From contig CADEEV010000031.1 of assembly GCA_902826455.1 (NCBI GenBank), positions 1-51,894 of the forward strand: a DNA stretch of 51,894 bases. The letters are read 5' to 3'. The notes under the pieces were generated by a model. That model made no database searches and was not told the DNA's origin. It saw only the letters and a program-made list of their open reading frames with translations. Both the position numbers and the translations under genes were made by a program. Below, in pieces: positions 37,087 through 47,627 of this stretch; position 1 is the stretch's first letter; the number at the start of each line of letters is the position of its first letter. Source of the stretch: an uncultured Acidobacteriota bacterium. GTDB taxonomy: Bacteria > Acidobacteriota > Vicinamibacteria > Fen-336.

Positions 37087-37895
37087 GCCCGCGCGCCGCC
37101 GCGATCCTGGTCTCGTGGAACACGCGCGACGAGCTCCTGGAGGCGATCGCGTCCCTTCGACGCGAGGACGACGGCCTCGAGATCGTCGTGGTCGACAACG
37201 CGAGCAGCGACGGCTCCGCGGATGCCGTGCAGGCGGTCTCGCCGGCCGTGACGTTGATCCGGAACGCCGAGAACGTGGGCTTCGGCCGTGCCGTCAACCA
37301 GGCGCTCCAGGCCACCACGGCGCCCTACGTGCTCCTCCTGAACAGCGACGCGGAGCTGCGGCCCGGCGCACTCTCCGCCCTGGCCCGCGTCCTCGAAGCG
37401 CGGCCCGAGGTCGCGGTCGTGGGCCCGCGCACCCGCTTCGCCGACGGCACGATCCAGGTCTCCTGGGGATCCCGGCCGGGCCTCGTCGCCGAGTGGAGCC
37501 AGCGCCGGCTGGTGAAGGGCCTCGAGGCCCGCGAGCCCGGCGCGCGGCAGCACGCGGAAGCGATCGCGAGCCGCGAGCACGAGCCCGACTGGCTCTCGGG
37601 CTCGGCCTGGCTGGCGCGCCGCGAAGCGCTGCTGGCCGTCGGACAGTTCGACGAAGGCTTCTTCCTCTATTGGGAGGACGTCGACCTGTGCCTGCGCCTG
37701 CGGGCCGCGGGCTGGCGCCTCGTCTTCACGCCGTCCGCGGAGGTCGTCCACCACCAGGGCGTGAGCAAGGGGCGCTCGGACGGCCGGGCTCTCGTCGAGT
37801 ACCACCGCAGCCATTTGCGCTTCTACCGGAAGCACAACGGAGGCCTGTCGACCGGCGTCCTCTGGGTCGCCCAGCGCCTGCGAGGAATCCGCTAG
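37083..37895 (+). CDS. GT2 glycosyltransferase (rhamnosyltransferase WbbL-like)
   Basis: A 270-residue family 2 transferase: AAILVSWNTRDELLEAI, VVVDNASSDGSAD, ENVGFGRAVNQAL, LLLNSDAEL (metal-binding DxD-like), WLSGSAWLARREAL and FFLYWEDVDLCLRL. This pattern is that of WbbL/RfbF-type enzymes, which add rhamnose or a similar deoxy sugar to a lipid-linked glycan. ATG 37083 overlaps the stop of the preceding transferase. The C-terminal segment (RKHNGGL) is typical. Confidence 0.92.
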   Translation: MSPRAAAILVSWNTRDELLEAIASLRREDDGLEIVVVDNASSDGSADAVQAVSPAVTLIRNAENVGFGRAVNQALQATTAPYVLLLNSDAELRPGALSALARVLEARPEVAVVGPRTRFADGTIQVSWGSRPGLVAEWSQRRLVKGLEAREPGARQHAEAIASREHEPDWLSGSAWLARREALLAVGQFDEGFFLYWEDVDLCLRLRAAGWRLVFTPSAEVVHHQGVSKGRSDGRALVEYHRSHLRFYRKHNGGLSTGVLWVAQRLRGIR

Positions 37896-37936
37896 CCCGA
37901 CGTCTGCAATCCGGGTGGCTTGTGCTACCTTCCGCC

Positions 37937-39091
37937 ATGGCCCGCATCGCCATCGACGCGCGGAAATGGCGGGACTACGGGATCGGGACGTACGTCCGGA
38001 ACCTGGTCCGGCACCTGGCCCGCATCGACACCGAGACCACGTACTTCCTGGTCTGCGGCAGCGCCGACGTTCCCACCCTCCAGGATCTCGCCGGCAACTT
38101 CGTGCCCGTCGTCGACGAATCGGCGGGCTATCGCCTGAGCGAGCACGTCTCGATCCCGTGGAAGCTGCGCAAGCTGGGCGTCGAGCTCCTCCACGAGCCG
38201 CACTACGTCCTGCCGCTGCTCACGAGCGGCCGCTCCGTCGTGACGATCCACGACTGCATCCACCTGTTGTTCCCGCAGTACCTGCCCAACGCCGCGGCCC
38301 TGAGCTACGCGCGCTTCATGATGGGCCACGCGATCCGCAAGAGCGCCGTGGTCTTCACGGTGTCCGAGGCCTCGCGCCAGGATATCCTGCGCTTCTACCC
38401 CGAGGCCCGCGAGGAGCGCGTGCAGGTGGTGCCGAACGCGATCGACCCCGTGCTGCTCGCGAACCCGGGCGAAGAGGAGATCGAGCGCATCCGCGAGCGC
38501 TACCTGATCCGGGGACGCTTCGTGCTGTACGCCGGGAACATCAAGCCCCACAAGAACCTCGAGCGGCTGATCGCGGCGTTCGGCCTGCTCAAGCAGCGCG
38601 CCGGCATGGAGGACGTGAAGCTGCTGATCATCGGCGACGACAGCCACAAGTACGCGTCCCTGCGGCGCGCCGTTGACGCCGCCGGCGTGCGCCAGGACGT
38701 GCGCTTCTTCGGATTCGTGCCCGACCAGACCCTGGCGGCGCTCTACCGGCTCGCGTCCGTGTTCGCGTTCCCCTCGCTCTACGAGGGCTTCGGCCTGCCG
38801 CCCCTCGAGGCCATGGCCTGCGGCGCTCCCGTCGTCACCTCCAGGATCTCCTCGCTGCCCGAGGTCGTGGGAGACGCGGCCGTGCTGGTCGACCCCTACG
38901 ACACCGAGGCGATCGCCGACGGCATCGTGCGCGTGCTCGAGGACGACACGCTGCGCATGGAGCTGATCGAGCGCGGCCACCGGCGCGCCCACGCCTTCAG
39001 CTGGGAGCGCTCGGTCAAGCAGATCCACGACACGTACCTCAAGGTCCTCGGCGTGCCGGTGGCGGCCGTGGCCGCTCCGCGCCTGCCCTGA
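37937..39091 (+). CDS. GT4 glycosyltransferase 3
   Basis: A 384-residue GT-B transferase. It opens [20 protein letters not shown] and has [15 protein letters not shown] in the acceptor domain; the donor domain contains [13 protein letters not shown] and [20 protein letters not shown] with the E-x7-E motif. TACCTT (37925-37930) ends 6 nt before ATG 37937, so transcription may begin here without a leader. It resembles mannosyltransferases of the MtfB type in pattern, but the sugar cannot be told. Confidence 0.92.
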   Translation: MARIAIDARKWRDYGIGTYVRNLVRHLARIDTETTYFLVCGSADVPTLQDLAGNFVPVVDESAGYRLSEHVSIPWKLRKLGVELLHEPHYVLPLLTSGRSVVTIHDCIHLLFPQYLPNAAALSYARFMMGHAIRKSAVVFTVSEASRQDILRFYPEAREERVQVVPNAIDPVLLANPGEEEIERIRERYLIRGRFVLYAGNIKPHKNLERLIAAFGLLKQRAGMEDVKLLIIGDDSHKYASLRRAVDAAGVRQDVRFFGFVPDQTLAALYRLASVFAFPSLYEGFGLPPLEAMACGAPVVTSRISSLPEVVGDAAVLVDPYDTEAIADGIVRVLEDDTLRMELIERGHRRAHAFSWERSVKQIHDTYLKVLGVPVAAVAAPRLP

Positions 39092-39131
39092 TTCACGGCC
39101 GCGCGGGCGCTGCCCTTATCCTGAGGGGATT

Positions 39132-40238
39132 GTGAGGGTCGCTCTCGTCCACGATTGGCTCACCGGCATGCGCGGCGGCGAGAAGGTGCTGCTGTCGCTC
39201 GCCCGCCTGTTCCCGGACGCGCCGATCTACACGCTGCTCCACGTTCGCGGCTCCCTCGCGCCGGAGCTCGAGGCCCGCGACATCCGGACCAGCTTCGCCC
39301 AGGGCCTGCCGGCCGTCGCCACGCGCTACCGCTGGTACCTGCCGCTGTTCCCGCGCGCGATCGAGAGCTTCGACTTCTCGGGCTACGACCTCGTCCTGTC
39401 GAGCTCCCACTGCGTCGCGAAGGGCGCCATCCCGGGACCGAAGACGCTGCACGTCAGCTACTGCTTCACCCCGATGCGCTACGTCTGGGACCGCTACGAC
39501 GACTACTTCGGGCCCGCGCACATGGCGGCGCCGTTGCGCTGGGCGATCAAGCCCATGGCCGCCCGGCTCCGCGCGTGGGACGCGCGCACCGCGAGCCGCG
39601 TGCACCGCTTCGTGGCCGACAGCGCCTACGTGGCCGACCGCATCCGCCGCTACTACGGCCGCGAGGCCGACGTGATCCACGCCCCGGTCGACACCGACTT
39701 CTACACGCCCGGATCCCAGCCACCGGGCGTCTACGATCTCGTGGTCTCGGCCCTGGCGCCGTACAAGCGGGTCGATCTCGTCCTCGAGGCCTACCGCGGG
39801 ACCGGCCGGAGCGTGAAGATCGTCGGCACCGGCCCCGAGGCCGGGCGGCTGCGGTCCCAGGCGCCTGCCGAGGTCGAGCTGCTCGGCTACGTGGACGACG
39901 CGGGCCTGCGCGAGCTGTACCGGGGCTGCCGGGCCGTGATCATGCCGGGCGTCGAGGACTTCGGCATCGTGCCCCTCGAGGCCATGGCCTGCGGGCGGCC
40001 GGCCATCGTGCACGGCGAGGGCGGCGGTCTCGAGACCGTGGTGGACGGGGTCACCGGTATCGTCTTCCGGGAGCCCACCGCGGCCTCGCTGCGGGCGGCC
40101 GTCGACTCGCTTGGGAGCGCCCGTTTTGATACCCTCGCGCTGCGCGAACGGGCCAATGCCTTCAGCCGGAAGGTCTTCGAGGAGCGCCTCAAGCTGTTCC
40201 TGGACAAGGCCTTGGCCCAACCTCGCTCTTCCTCATGA
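39132..40238 (+). CDS. GT4 glycosyltransferase 4
   Basis: A 368-residue transferase. The N-terminus [19 protein letters not shown] and the segment [19 protein letters not shown] identify the WcaC/MtfA-like group of the GT4 family. Further marks are [16 protein letters not shown] and [22 protein letters not shown] 39132 is the likely start, with GAGGGG upstream. Its stop overlaps the ATG of the sugar-1-phosphate transferase gene (40235), linking transfer and initiation enzymes in one operon. Confidence 0.92.
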   Translation: MRVALVHDWLTGMRGGEKVLLSLARLFPDAPIYTLLHVRGSLAPELEARDIRTSFAQGLPAVATRYRWYLPLFPRAIESFDFSGYDLVLSSSHCVAKGAIPGPKTLHVSYCFTPMRYVWDRYDDYFGPAHMAAPLRWAIKPMAARLRAWDARTASRVHRFVADSAYVADRIRRYYGREADVIHAPVDTDFYTPGSQPPGVYDLVVSALAPYKRVDLVLEAYRGTGRSVKIVGTGPEAGRLRSQAPAEVELLGYVDDAGLRELYRGCRAVIMPGVEDFGIVPLEAMACGRPAIVHGEGGGLETVVDGVTGIVFREPTAASLRAAVDSLGSARFDTLALRERANAFSRKVFEERLKLFLDKALAQPRSSS

Positions 40239-41664
40239 TGAGTTTCCAGGGCCGACGCATCCTGTTCGCCTTCGTGATCGCCGACGTCGTCGCGACGGCG
40301 CTCGCGTGGGTGCTCGCCTATTGGCTGCGCTTCCACTCGGGCCTGCTCGAAGCTCTCAAGGGCGTGCCCGACTTCAGCCGCTACCTGCTCCTGCTGCCGC
40401 TCATCGTCGTCGTCTGGCCGGTGGTGCTGTACTTCCACGGCCTCTACCAGATCAAGCGCGGCCGCAGCCGCATCGACGAGTTCTTCGCGATCCTCGTCAG
40501 CGTGCTGATCGCCTCGGCCTTCACCCTCGGCTTCACCCTCTACGTCCGCGTCTACCACCGCTACCAGCCCGACGTCGCGCCGCAGTGGGAGTACAGCCAG
40601 GCCGTGTTCGTGATCTTCGTGGCCCTGAACGTCGCGGCCCTGAACGTGGGCCGCTGGCTCCTGCGCGCCTGGCTCGAGCGGATGTGGGCGGCCGGCCTCA
40701 ACGTCAAGAACATCGTGATCGCGGGCGCCGGCGAACTGGGCCGGACGGTGGCCCGGACCATCAACTCCCACCGGGAGCTGGGCTATCGCGTGCTCGGCTT
40801 CCTCGACGACGGCGAGCCCTCGCAGACCGAGGGAGTCGTCGTGCTCGGGACGCTGGCCGACGCCGCGGCGGTCGCCCACCGCCACCACGTCGATCAGCTC
40901 GTGATCGCCCTGCCCCTCGAGGACCACGGCAAGCTGCTGTCGCTCATCAAGAGCGTCGGCAACGAGTGCGTCGACCTCAAGGTCGTCCCGGACCTGGTGC
41001 AGTACGCGACGATCCGCGCGTCCCTCGAGGACCTCGACGGGATCCCGATCATCAGCCTCAACGAGGTGCCGCTGCGGGGCTGGAGCAGCATGGTGAAGCG
41101 CGCCATGGACCTGGTCGTGGGCGTGCTGCTGCTCCTCGTGTTCGCGCTCCCGATCCTGGTGATCGCCGTGCTGATCAAGCTGCGCGGCGGGCGCGGCCCG
41201 GTGTTCCTGCGCCAGGAGCGCATGACCCTCGATGGCAAGACCTTCGACATCTTCAAGTTCCGCTCGATGGTCGAAGACGCCGAGAAGGACAGCGGCCCCG
41301 TGTTCGCGACGGAGCAGGACCCGCGCCGCACGCCGATCGGCGCCTTCCTGCGCCGCCACAACCTCGACGAGCTGCCGCAGTTCATCAACGTCGTGAAGGG
41401 CGACATGAGCCTCGTCGGCCCGCGCCCCGAGCGCCCGCCCTTCGTGCGCGAGTTCAAGGAGCGCATCCCGCAGTACATGCTGCGCCACCGCGTGAAGAGC
41501 GGGATCACCGGCTGGGCCCAGGTGAACGGCTGGCGCGGCAACAGCTCGATCGAGAAGCGCATCGAATACGACCTCTACTACATCGAGAACTGGTCCCTGC
41601 TCCTCGACGTCAAGATCCTCGTATTGACCCTCTTCCGCGGCTTCGGCCAGAAACACGCCTACTG

Positions 41665-41665
<1 letters not shown>
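40235..41665 (+). CDS. Polyprenyl-phosphate sugar-1-phosphate transferase (WcaJ/WbaP type)
   Basis: A 476-residue membrane enzyme that starts polysaccharide units by moving a hexose-1-phosphate to undecaprenyl phosphate. Four N-terminal membrane helices, a CoA-binding-like Rossmann domain ([18 protein letters not shown]) and a C-terminal catalytic domain are visible: [49 protein letters not shown] and [10 protein letters not shown]. Length and order are as in the family. It overlaps both neighbours by 4 or 3 bp. Confidence 0.95.
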
Positions 41666-42600
<935 letters not shown>

Positions 42601-42603
42601 CCC

Positions 42604-43200
42604 GTGGCCGTCGCCGGCGTGGTGCTCGCCGCCGGCCTGTCGAGCCGCATGGGCCGCAACAAGCTGCTGCTGCCGATCGACGGCGAGAGCCTCGTGCGCC
42701 GCGCGACACGCACGGCGCTCGCCGCCGGCCTCTCACCCGTGATCGTCGTGCTCGGCCACGAAGCGGAGCTCGTGGACCGCGAGCTGGAAGGCCTCGACGT
42801 GACGCGCGTCCTGAACGGCGACTACGAGGACGGCCCCGGGACCTCCGTGGCGGCGGGCGTCGCGCGCGCGAGCCATACCGCGGCCGAGGCCCTCGTCCTG
42901 CTGCTCGCGGACATGCCGCTCGTCACGACCGACATGCTGACGCGCCTCGTGGCCCGCTGGCGCGAGACCGGGGCGCCCCTCGTCCTGTCCCGCTACGGCG
43001 ACGCGCAGGCGCCGCCGACGCTGTTCGCGCGAGACCTCTTCGAGGAGCTGATGGACGTGGACGAGGCGACCGGCGCCAAGCCCGTGGTCGCGGAGCATGC
43101 GGCCGAGGCCGCCGCCGTCGCGTGGCCGGCCGACGCGCTCCAGGACCTCGACGTCGCGGCGGACTACGACGCCGTCAAGGCACGGCTCACTCGGCGCTGA
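42604..43200 (+). CDS. mocA: MobA/MocA-like nucleotidyltransferase
   Basis: A 198-residue enzyme with the sugar- or pterin-nucleotidyltransferase signature LAAGLSSRMGRNKLLLPIDG and the metal Asp in LLLADMPLVT. This is the MocA/MobA group that adds CMP or GMP to molybdopterin. GTG 42604 follows uxs by 3 bp, so it may be co-transcribed with the sugar locus although its function is different. A sugar role cannot be excluded. Confidence 0.88.
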   Translation: MAVAGVVLAAGLSSRMGRNKLLLPIDGESLVRRATRTALAAGLSPVIVVLGHEAELVDRELEGLDVTRVLNGDYEDGPGTSVAAGVARASHTAAEALVLLLADMPLVTTDMLTRLVARWRETGAPLVLSRYGDAQAPPTLFARDLFEELMDVDEATGAKPVVAEHAAEAAAVAWPADALQDLDVAADYDAVKARLTRR

Positions 43201-43369
43201 CGCTGATCGAGAGCACGCGGCCCGGCTCGCAGCGCACGAAGATCTCCATCGGCCGGCAACAGACCGGGCAGTCCTCGAAGTAGCTCTGCTCCTCGCCCCC
43301 GGTCGTGTCCACGTCGAGGGCCATGGGCTCCCCGCAGGCGGCGCAGTCCACGAGCACTTCTTCGAGCAC
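43187..43369 (-). CDS. CPXCG-type Cys-rich mini-protein
   Basis: A 60-residue protein with CAACG near the N-terminus, then CPVCCRPMEIFV. This fits the short CPXCG family (PF14255) of unknown function, which probably binds zinc. GTG 43369 shares bases with the TAG of the AI-2E-family gene. Its 3' end overlaps the end of mocA on the other strand by 14 bp. Confidence 0.85.
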   Translation of the reverse strand: MLEEVLVDCAACGEPMALDVDTTGGEEQSYFEDCPVCCRPMEIFVRCEPGRVLSISVSAE

Positions 43370-44505
43370 TACGCGTGCCCGATTTCGGGGTCGTCGGGGG
43401 GTGGCTCTCCCTTGCGGAAGAACTCGCTGCGCAGGTAGAGGTCGCGGAGGTCCTTCCAGAAGACCGACAGGACCGCCGTGGTGGGCACCGCGATCAGCAT
43501 GCCCAGGAAGCCGAGCAGCGTGCCGCCAGCCAGGACCGCCAGCATGATCACGACCGCGTGCAGGCCCAGGCTCTCGCCCACGATCCGCGGCGAGATGAAG
43601 TTGCCCTCGACGAACTGCCCGAACGTGAACACCGCCGCGACGATCAGCAGCTTCGTCAGGTCGCCGTCGTCGATCCACGAGAGGACCAGGGCGATCGGCA
43701 GGCCGATGACGTAGGACATGAACGGGATCAGGTTGAGCAGGCCGATGAAGAAACCGACGATCAGGCCCATCGGGACGCCGCAGAGCGTCAGGGTGACGGA
43801 GTAGAAGGCGCCCAGGATCAGCGCGACCGTGATCTGGCCCCGCACGAAGGCCGAGAGCAGGGTGTCGACCTCGGCGAAGCGCGAGTAGAGGTAGGGGCGC
43901 AGGCGGTGCGGCACGAGGTCCTTGATGCCCGCGACGATGTGGTTCATGTCGAACAGCAGGTAGACCGCGAACACCGGCACGACCACGAAGTTGAGCACCG
44001 TGAGCACGAAGCCGAGCACGCTCGAGAACGCGAGGGTGAGCACCGTGGCGACCGGCGCCAGGATCTCGGGAACGTGGCCCTTGAGCGTCTCCATCAGGCG
44101 GTCCCGCGCCTCCGCCGTCTGCTCGGGATACTGCACGTTCAGGCGCTGGTAGATCGGCTCGATCTTGGCCCGCAGCGTCTCGAAGTACTGGGGCAGCTTC
44201 CGGACGGTCTCGCTGATCTGGCCGGTGATGACCGGCACGACGACCACGACCGCGGCGATCGTCACGGCCAGCACCACGGCAGTGAGGATGCCGACGGCCA
44301 GGGCCCGCGGCTGCTTCGCGAAGCCGCGGCGCCGGAAGAAGCGCTCCATGGCGTTGACCGGCGGGTTCAGGAAGTACGCCAGGGCGAAGGCGATGCCGAA
44401 GGGCGTGAGCGCGCCGCCGAGGGCCTTCAGCAGGTAGATGAGGCCCGCGAGCAGGATCAGGCCCGCGAGGAGCCGCAGCCAGGCGTTCTGCCAGAGCGGC
44501 CTCAC
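43369..44505 (-). CDS. AI-2E family transporter
   Basis: A 378-residue membrane protein with about eight helices and the family motifs FGIAFALAYFLNPPV, FNVVVVPVFAVYLL-like FVVVPVFAVYLLFD, RGQITVALILG, GLLNLIPFMSYVIG and FVEGNFISPRIVGESLGLH. The family (PF01594) includes exporters of signalling molecules and small ions; specificity is unknown. GTG 44505 overlaps the upstream stop by 4 bp. A Pro-rich acidic tail ends the protein. Confidence 0.93.
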   Translation of the reverse strand: MRPLWQNAWLRLLAGLILLAGLIYLLKALGGALTPFGIAFALAYFLNPPVNAMERFFRRRGFAKQPRALAVGILTAVVLAVTIAAVVVVVPVITGQISETVRKLPQYFETLRAKIEPIYQRLNVQYPEQTAEARDRLMETLKGHVPEILAPVATVLTLAFSSVLGFVLTVLNFVVVPVFAVYLLFDMNHIVAGIKDLVPHRLRPYLYSRFAEVDTLLSAFVRGQITVALILGAFYSVTLTLCGVPMGLIVGFFIGLLNLIPFMSYVIGLPIALVLSWIDDGDLTKLLIVAAVFTFGQFVEGNFISPRIVGESLGLHAVVIMLAVLAGGTLLGFLGMLIAVPTTAVLSVFWKDLRDLYLRSEFFRKGEPPPDDPEIGHA

Positions 44506-45068
44506 GACGTGGGACCCGAGGGACGCGTCACCGACGCGAGGTACACGTAGTAGAGGGCCGACGCCACGGTCGCGACGAGGGTCGCGATGAACAGGTAGCG
44601 GACCTGGGGAAACGGGTTGCCCACGGCGTTGAGCAGGAGCACGACGCCGGCGGTCACGAGCTGCAGCATGGTCGAGAGCTTGCCCAGGAGCGAAGGATAG
44701 AACACCCGGCGCCCCAGAGTCAGGTTCACCACCGCGACCGTCAGGATGATGATCGCGTCGCGCGAGAGCGCGATCACGGTGAGCCAGACCGGGATGCGGA
44801 CCACGATGCCGGTGCCCCAGGTGAGCGCCACGAAGGACGACGCCATGAGCATCTTGTCGGCGATCGGGTCCATGGTCGCGCCAAGGGTCGTCTCCTGGTG
44901 GCCGCGGCGCGCGATGAAGCCGTCGAGCACGTCGGTCGTGGCGGCCACCACGAAGATCACGAGGGCCCAGGTGAAGTCCCCCGCCAGCACCATCACCACC
45001 AGGAACGGCGACAGCGCCATCCGCAGGATGGTGAGCTGGTTGGCGACGGTGAGGAGGGGCTCTGGCAT
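44502..45068 (-). CDS. pgsA: CDP-alcohol phosphatidyltransferase (PgsA-like)
   Basis: A 188-residue membrane enzyme. The CDP-alcohol motif is complete: DVLDGFIARRGHQ, then TTLGATMDPIADKM (D-G-x2-A-R-x8-G-x3-D-x3-D). About five hydrophobic helices are visible. It probably makes phosphatidylglycerol phosphate or cardiolipin from CDP-diacylglycerol. ATG 45068 is preceded by the terminator of the csgG-like gene. It is the first gene of a leftward operon with the AI-2E family transporter. Confidence 0.9.
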   Translation of the reverse strand: MPEPLLTVANQLTILRMALSPFLVVMVLAGDFTWALVIFVVAATTDVLDGFIARRGHQETTLGATMDPIADKMLMASSFVALTWGTGIVVRIPVWLTVIALSRDAIIILTVAVVNLTLGRRVFYPSLLGKLSTMLQLVTAGVVLLLNAVGNPFPQVRYLFIATLVATVASALYYVYLASVTRPSGPTS

Positions 45069-45072
45069 AGAG

Positions 45073-45105
45073 AAAAGGGCCGCCGCTGATGAGCGGCGGC
45101 CCCTT
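45073..45105 (-). terminator. Strong terminator after the CsgG-like gene
   Basis: An 11-bp GC stem (45077-45087 with 45092-45102) and a 4-nt loop are followed on the minus strand by TTTT (45076-45073). It would stop the csgG-like transcript 25 bp past its stop codon and just before pgsA. Confidence 0.9.
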
Positions 45106-45129
45106 CACACCTTCCGGAAGAAAGACGGC

Positions 45130-45789
45130 TTAGTTCAGGCGGTCCTTCTTGAGGATGAGCTGCGCGACGAAGTCGTTGCAGGCCTTCTCCTGGGCGTCGC
45201 CCAGGCCGCTCTGCCGCCACTCGTCGGAGTCGGTGCCGGCGCCGAAGCCGCCCGACGAGAACGACGCGCCGCCGCCCTTGCTGGACTCGCCGTGGCCCTT
45301 GACCGACAGCATGATCTCGCCCGTCGTCACGTCGATCAGGCGCGCGGTGAGGTTCACCTCGCTCTTGGCCTTCTTGCCGCCCAGGCCGATGCCCTTGATG
45401 CGCACGGCGCCGCCGCGCGACTCGGTGGCGAACTTCGTGATGGAGCCGGCGATCACGTACTTGACGCCCTTGATCTTGCCGATCTTCGCGAGGCTCGCGG
45501 CGCTGGGATCCGCCCGGTTGGACTGCGCGAAGTCCTGCTCCGCGAGAACCGTGTCGAGCTTCTTGCGCTCGATCACCCGGAACGTCCCGTCGTTCACCAG
45601 CGCGTCGACGACCTGGTCGGCCATGCCCTTGCCGATGTCGTACTGGCCCCACCAGTTGTCGATCGAACCGTACTCGAAGTCCATGATCGCCACCGCGGGC
45701 CGATCCGCTCCTGCCGCTGCGGCCGGCGAAGCCACCGCGATGCTCGCGAACGACGCGGCCAGAATGGCCAGCCCCCAACTGGATCGCAT
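45130..45789 (-). CDS. CsgG-like exported protein
   Basis: A 219-residue exported protein. A signal peptide (SSWGLAILAASFASIAVASPAAAAG) is followed by a CsgG-like domain: VAIMDFEYGS, ADQVVDALVNDGTFRVIERK, TVLAEQDFAQS and AKIGKIKGVKYVIAGSITKF. A lipid-attachment Cys is lacking, so it is likely free in the periplasm. Family members form outer-membrane pores (CsgG) or act as synthase activators (LpoB). Only the CsgG/LpoB fold is supported here, not curli secretion. ATG 45789 has AGGAGGAG upstream. Confidence 0.85.
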   Translation of the reverse strand: MRSSWGLAILAASFASIAVASPAAAAGADRPAVAIMDFEYGSIDNWWGQYDIGKGMADQVVDALVNDGTFRVIERKKLDTVLAEQDFAQSNRADPSAASLAKIGKIKGVKYVIAGSITKFATESRGGAVRIKGIGLGGKKAKSEVNLTARLIDVTTGEIMLSVKGHGESSKGGGASFSSGGFGAGTDSDEWRQSGLGDAQEKACNDFVAQLILKKDRLN

Positions 45790-45851
45790 TGCGCTTCTCC
45801 TCCTGAGAGAGATGCCCGACTATAGCTGTTCGGTCCGACAAGGGTCAATGT

Positions 45852-46793
45852 TCATCGGCCCATACGCTTCAACTCTTCGAACAGTTCCTTCTCCCGGTGT
45901 TCCAGATCACTCGGGATCAGGGGGTCGACCGAGATCAGCAGGTCCCCCCGCTCGCCCTTCTCCTGCCGGGGCAACCCCTTGCCGCGCAAGCGGAAAGAGC
46001 GGTCCGCGGGGGTGCCCGCCGGGACCTTGATGCTGACGTTCCCCTCGAGGGTGGGAACCTCGACCTCGCCTCCGAGGACGACGGTGGTGAGGGGCGCCTT
46101 CACCCGCGCCGCCAGGTCGTCGCCGCGCCGCTCGAACACGGGATGGGGCGCCAGATGCACTCGGAGGTAGATGTCGCCGCCGTTGCCGCCCTTCCCCGCC
46201 ATGCGCACGCGTGAGCCCTCGCGCAGGCCGGCCGGGATCTTCACCTCGAGATGCTGCGTGCTCTCGCCGTCGCGCACCTCGAACTGGAGCGTCGTGCCCT
46301 GGAAGAGCTGCTCGAGGGAGAGCTCGACGTCCTGCTCGATGTCCGAGGGCGGCGGCCGGCGCGCGCGCGCCTGGGAGAAGGCGTCGCCGAAGCCGCCTCC
46401 CCCGCCGCCGAAGAAGGTCCGGAAGAAGTCGGAGAAGTCGCCGCCTCCCCCGCCGAAGCCCTCGGTCCGGACGTTGAAGCCCCCGGGAAAACCCGAGGCC
46501 CCGCCCGGCTGGGCGCCGACCTTGTCCCAGTCGGCGCCGAGCTGGTCGTAGCGCTTGCGCTTCTCGGGATCGGAGAGCACCTCGTTGGCCTCGTTGATCT
46601 CCTTGAAGCGGCCCTCGGCCGACTTGTTCCCGGCGTTCAGGTCGGGATGGTGCTTGCGCGCGAGCTTCCGGTACGCCGCCTTGATCTCCTTGTCGGTGGC
46701 GCCCTTCTTGAGACCGAGGATCTTGTAGTAGTCCTTGTAGTCGATGGAAGTTCTCCCGCCGCCGAAGATGACTCGCGCCGCCCTCCGCGTCAA
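45852..46793 (-). CDS. cbpA: DnaJ/CbpA-type co-chaperone
   Basis: A J-domain protein with HPD (in ARKHHPDLNAG), a Gly/Phe-rich linker (GFGGGGGDFSDFF) and two C-terminal substrate domains, without the zinc domain of DnaJ. It would stimulate the ATPase of Hsp70. TTG 46793 is the only standard start near the domain, and it adds a 16-residue tail (TRRAARVIFGGGRTS). The usual family N-terminus (DYKDYYKILGL) starts right after an ATC at 46743-46745, six nt behind GGGAGA. An ATC start is thus possible and would make 297 residues. Confidence 0.9.
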   Translation of the reverse strand: MTRRAARVIFGGGRTSIDYKDYYKILGLKKGATDKEIKAAYRKLARKHHPDLNAGNKSAEGRFKEINEANEVLSDPEKRKRYDQLGADWDKVGAQPGGASGFPGGFNVRTEGFGGGGGDFSDFFRTFFGGGGGGFGDAFSQARARRPPPSDIEQDVELSLEQLFQGTTLQFEVRDGESTQHLEVKIPAGLREGSRVRMAGKGGNGGDIYLRVHLAPHPVFERRGDDLAARVKAPLTTVVLGGEVEVPTLEGNVSIKVPAGTPADRSFRLRGKGLPRQEKGERGDLLISVDPLIPSDLEHREKELFEELKRMGR

Positions 46794-46876
46794 GCGCGCG
46801 CGGGTGGCGTCCCCTCGTCACTTCATCCTTCTCCCGAACCGTGCCCTTGTGATACATCCGAGGTAAGGGGTGACCC

Positions 46877-47581
46877 ATGCTGGCCCTTCTGCCTGCCCTC
46901 GCCGTCGCGGTCGCGCTGGAAAGCGCGCCGGCCCACGTCGTCGTCCTCGTCGGCCCTCTCAGCCGCGAAGCGCGGGCCCGCGCCGTCGCCGACACGAAGC
47001 GCCTCCTGCGGAGCCTCCGCAAGTTGCCGAACGTCGAGGTGCAGATCCTCGATCGCGATCAGGTGGTCCAGCCTGCGACGCGGGACCTCGCCGAGGCGGA
47101 GGTCGCCGTCGACCGCGACCTGGCGCGCCAGCCGGTGGGGCCGTTCCAGAACGAAAACGCCTCGCCCTGGGTCACGGCCTCCATCGCCGCACAACGGCCG
47201 GTCTCTTTGGACCGGCCCGGCAAGCCGCTGCCCCCGGACGGCTATTGGCTCAGGACCACCTGGGATGCCGTCCGGCAGCTGGCGCACCAGCCGGGCTCGA
47301 AGTCCCTCGTGTACTTCGCCGAGATGGACGCTCGTGGCTCGGGCGCGTTCCTGGCGCAGATGGTGCGCGACAACGGCGTGACCCTGTTCTCGGTGTTCGA
47401 GGGCGCGCACGTGTTCTCCGATTGGCCGAACGGCGCTCCGGCCGACGAGATCCCGCAGACCGAAGCCCAGGTCTCCCGCGAGCGGCAGGCTCTCGAAGAG
47501 ATCACCAAGGCGGCCGGCGGCGCGCTCGTCGCCGTGAAGGCGATCCCCGGCCTGATCGGGCGGCGCATCGCGCAGCCCTGA
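46877..47581 (+). CDS. Exported protein of unknown function, 234 aa
   Basis: ATG 46877 follows AAGGGGTG. The N-terminus (LALLPALAVAVALESAPA) looks like a short signal peptide. The mature part alternates strands and helices (VVVLVGPLSREARARAVADT, then VEVQILDRDQV, KSLVYFAEMD, and VTLFSVFEGAHVF), like a Rossmann or VWA-type fold, but without a full MIDAS motif. It lies between the divergent chaperone gene and an SDR gene. Function is unknown. Confidence 0.7.
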   Translation: MLALLPALAVAVALESAPAHVVVLVGPLSREARARAVADTKRLLRSLRKLPNVEVQILDRDQVVQPATRDLAEAEVAVDRDLARQPVGPFQNENASPWVTASIAAQRPVSLDRPGKPLPPDGYWLRTTWDAVRQLAHQPGSKSLVYFAEMDARGSGAFLAQMVRDNGVTLFSVFEGAHVFSDWPNGAPADEIPQTEAQVSRERQALEEITKAAGGALVAVKAIPGLIGRRIAQP

Positions 47582-47627
47582 GAGCCGTCGGCGAGACGCC
47601 GTCGAATCTCGCTATACTCGGCTCGGT

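Noticed and set aside
45130-45789. Curli secretion channel
   Set aside because: The protein has the CsgG/LpoB fold pattern but no lipid-attachment Cys and no other curli genes nearby.
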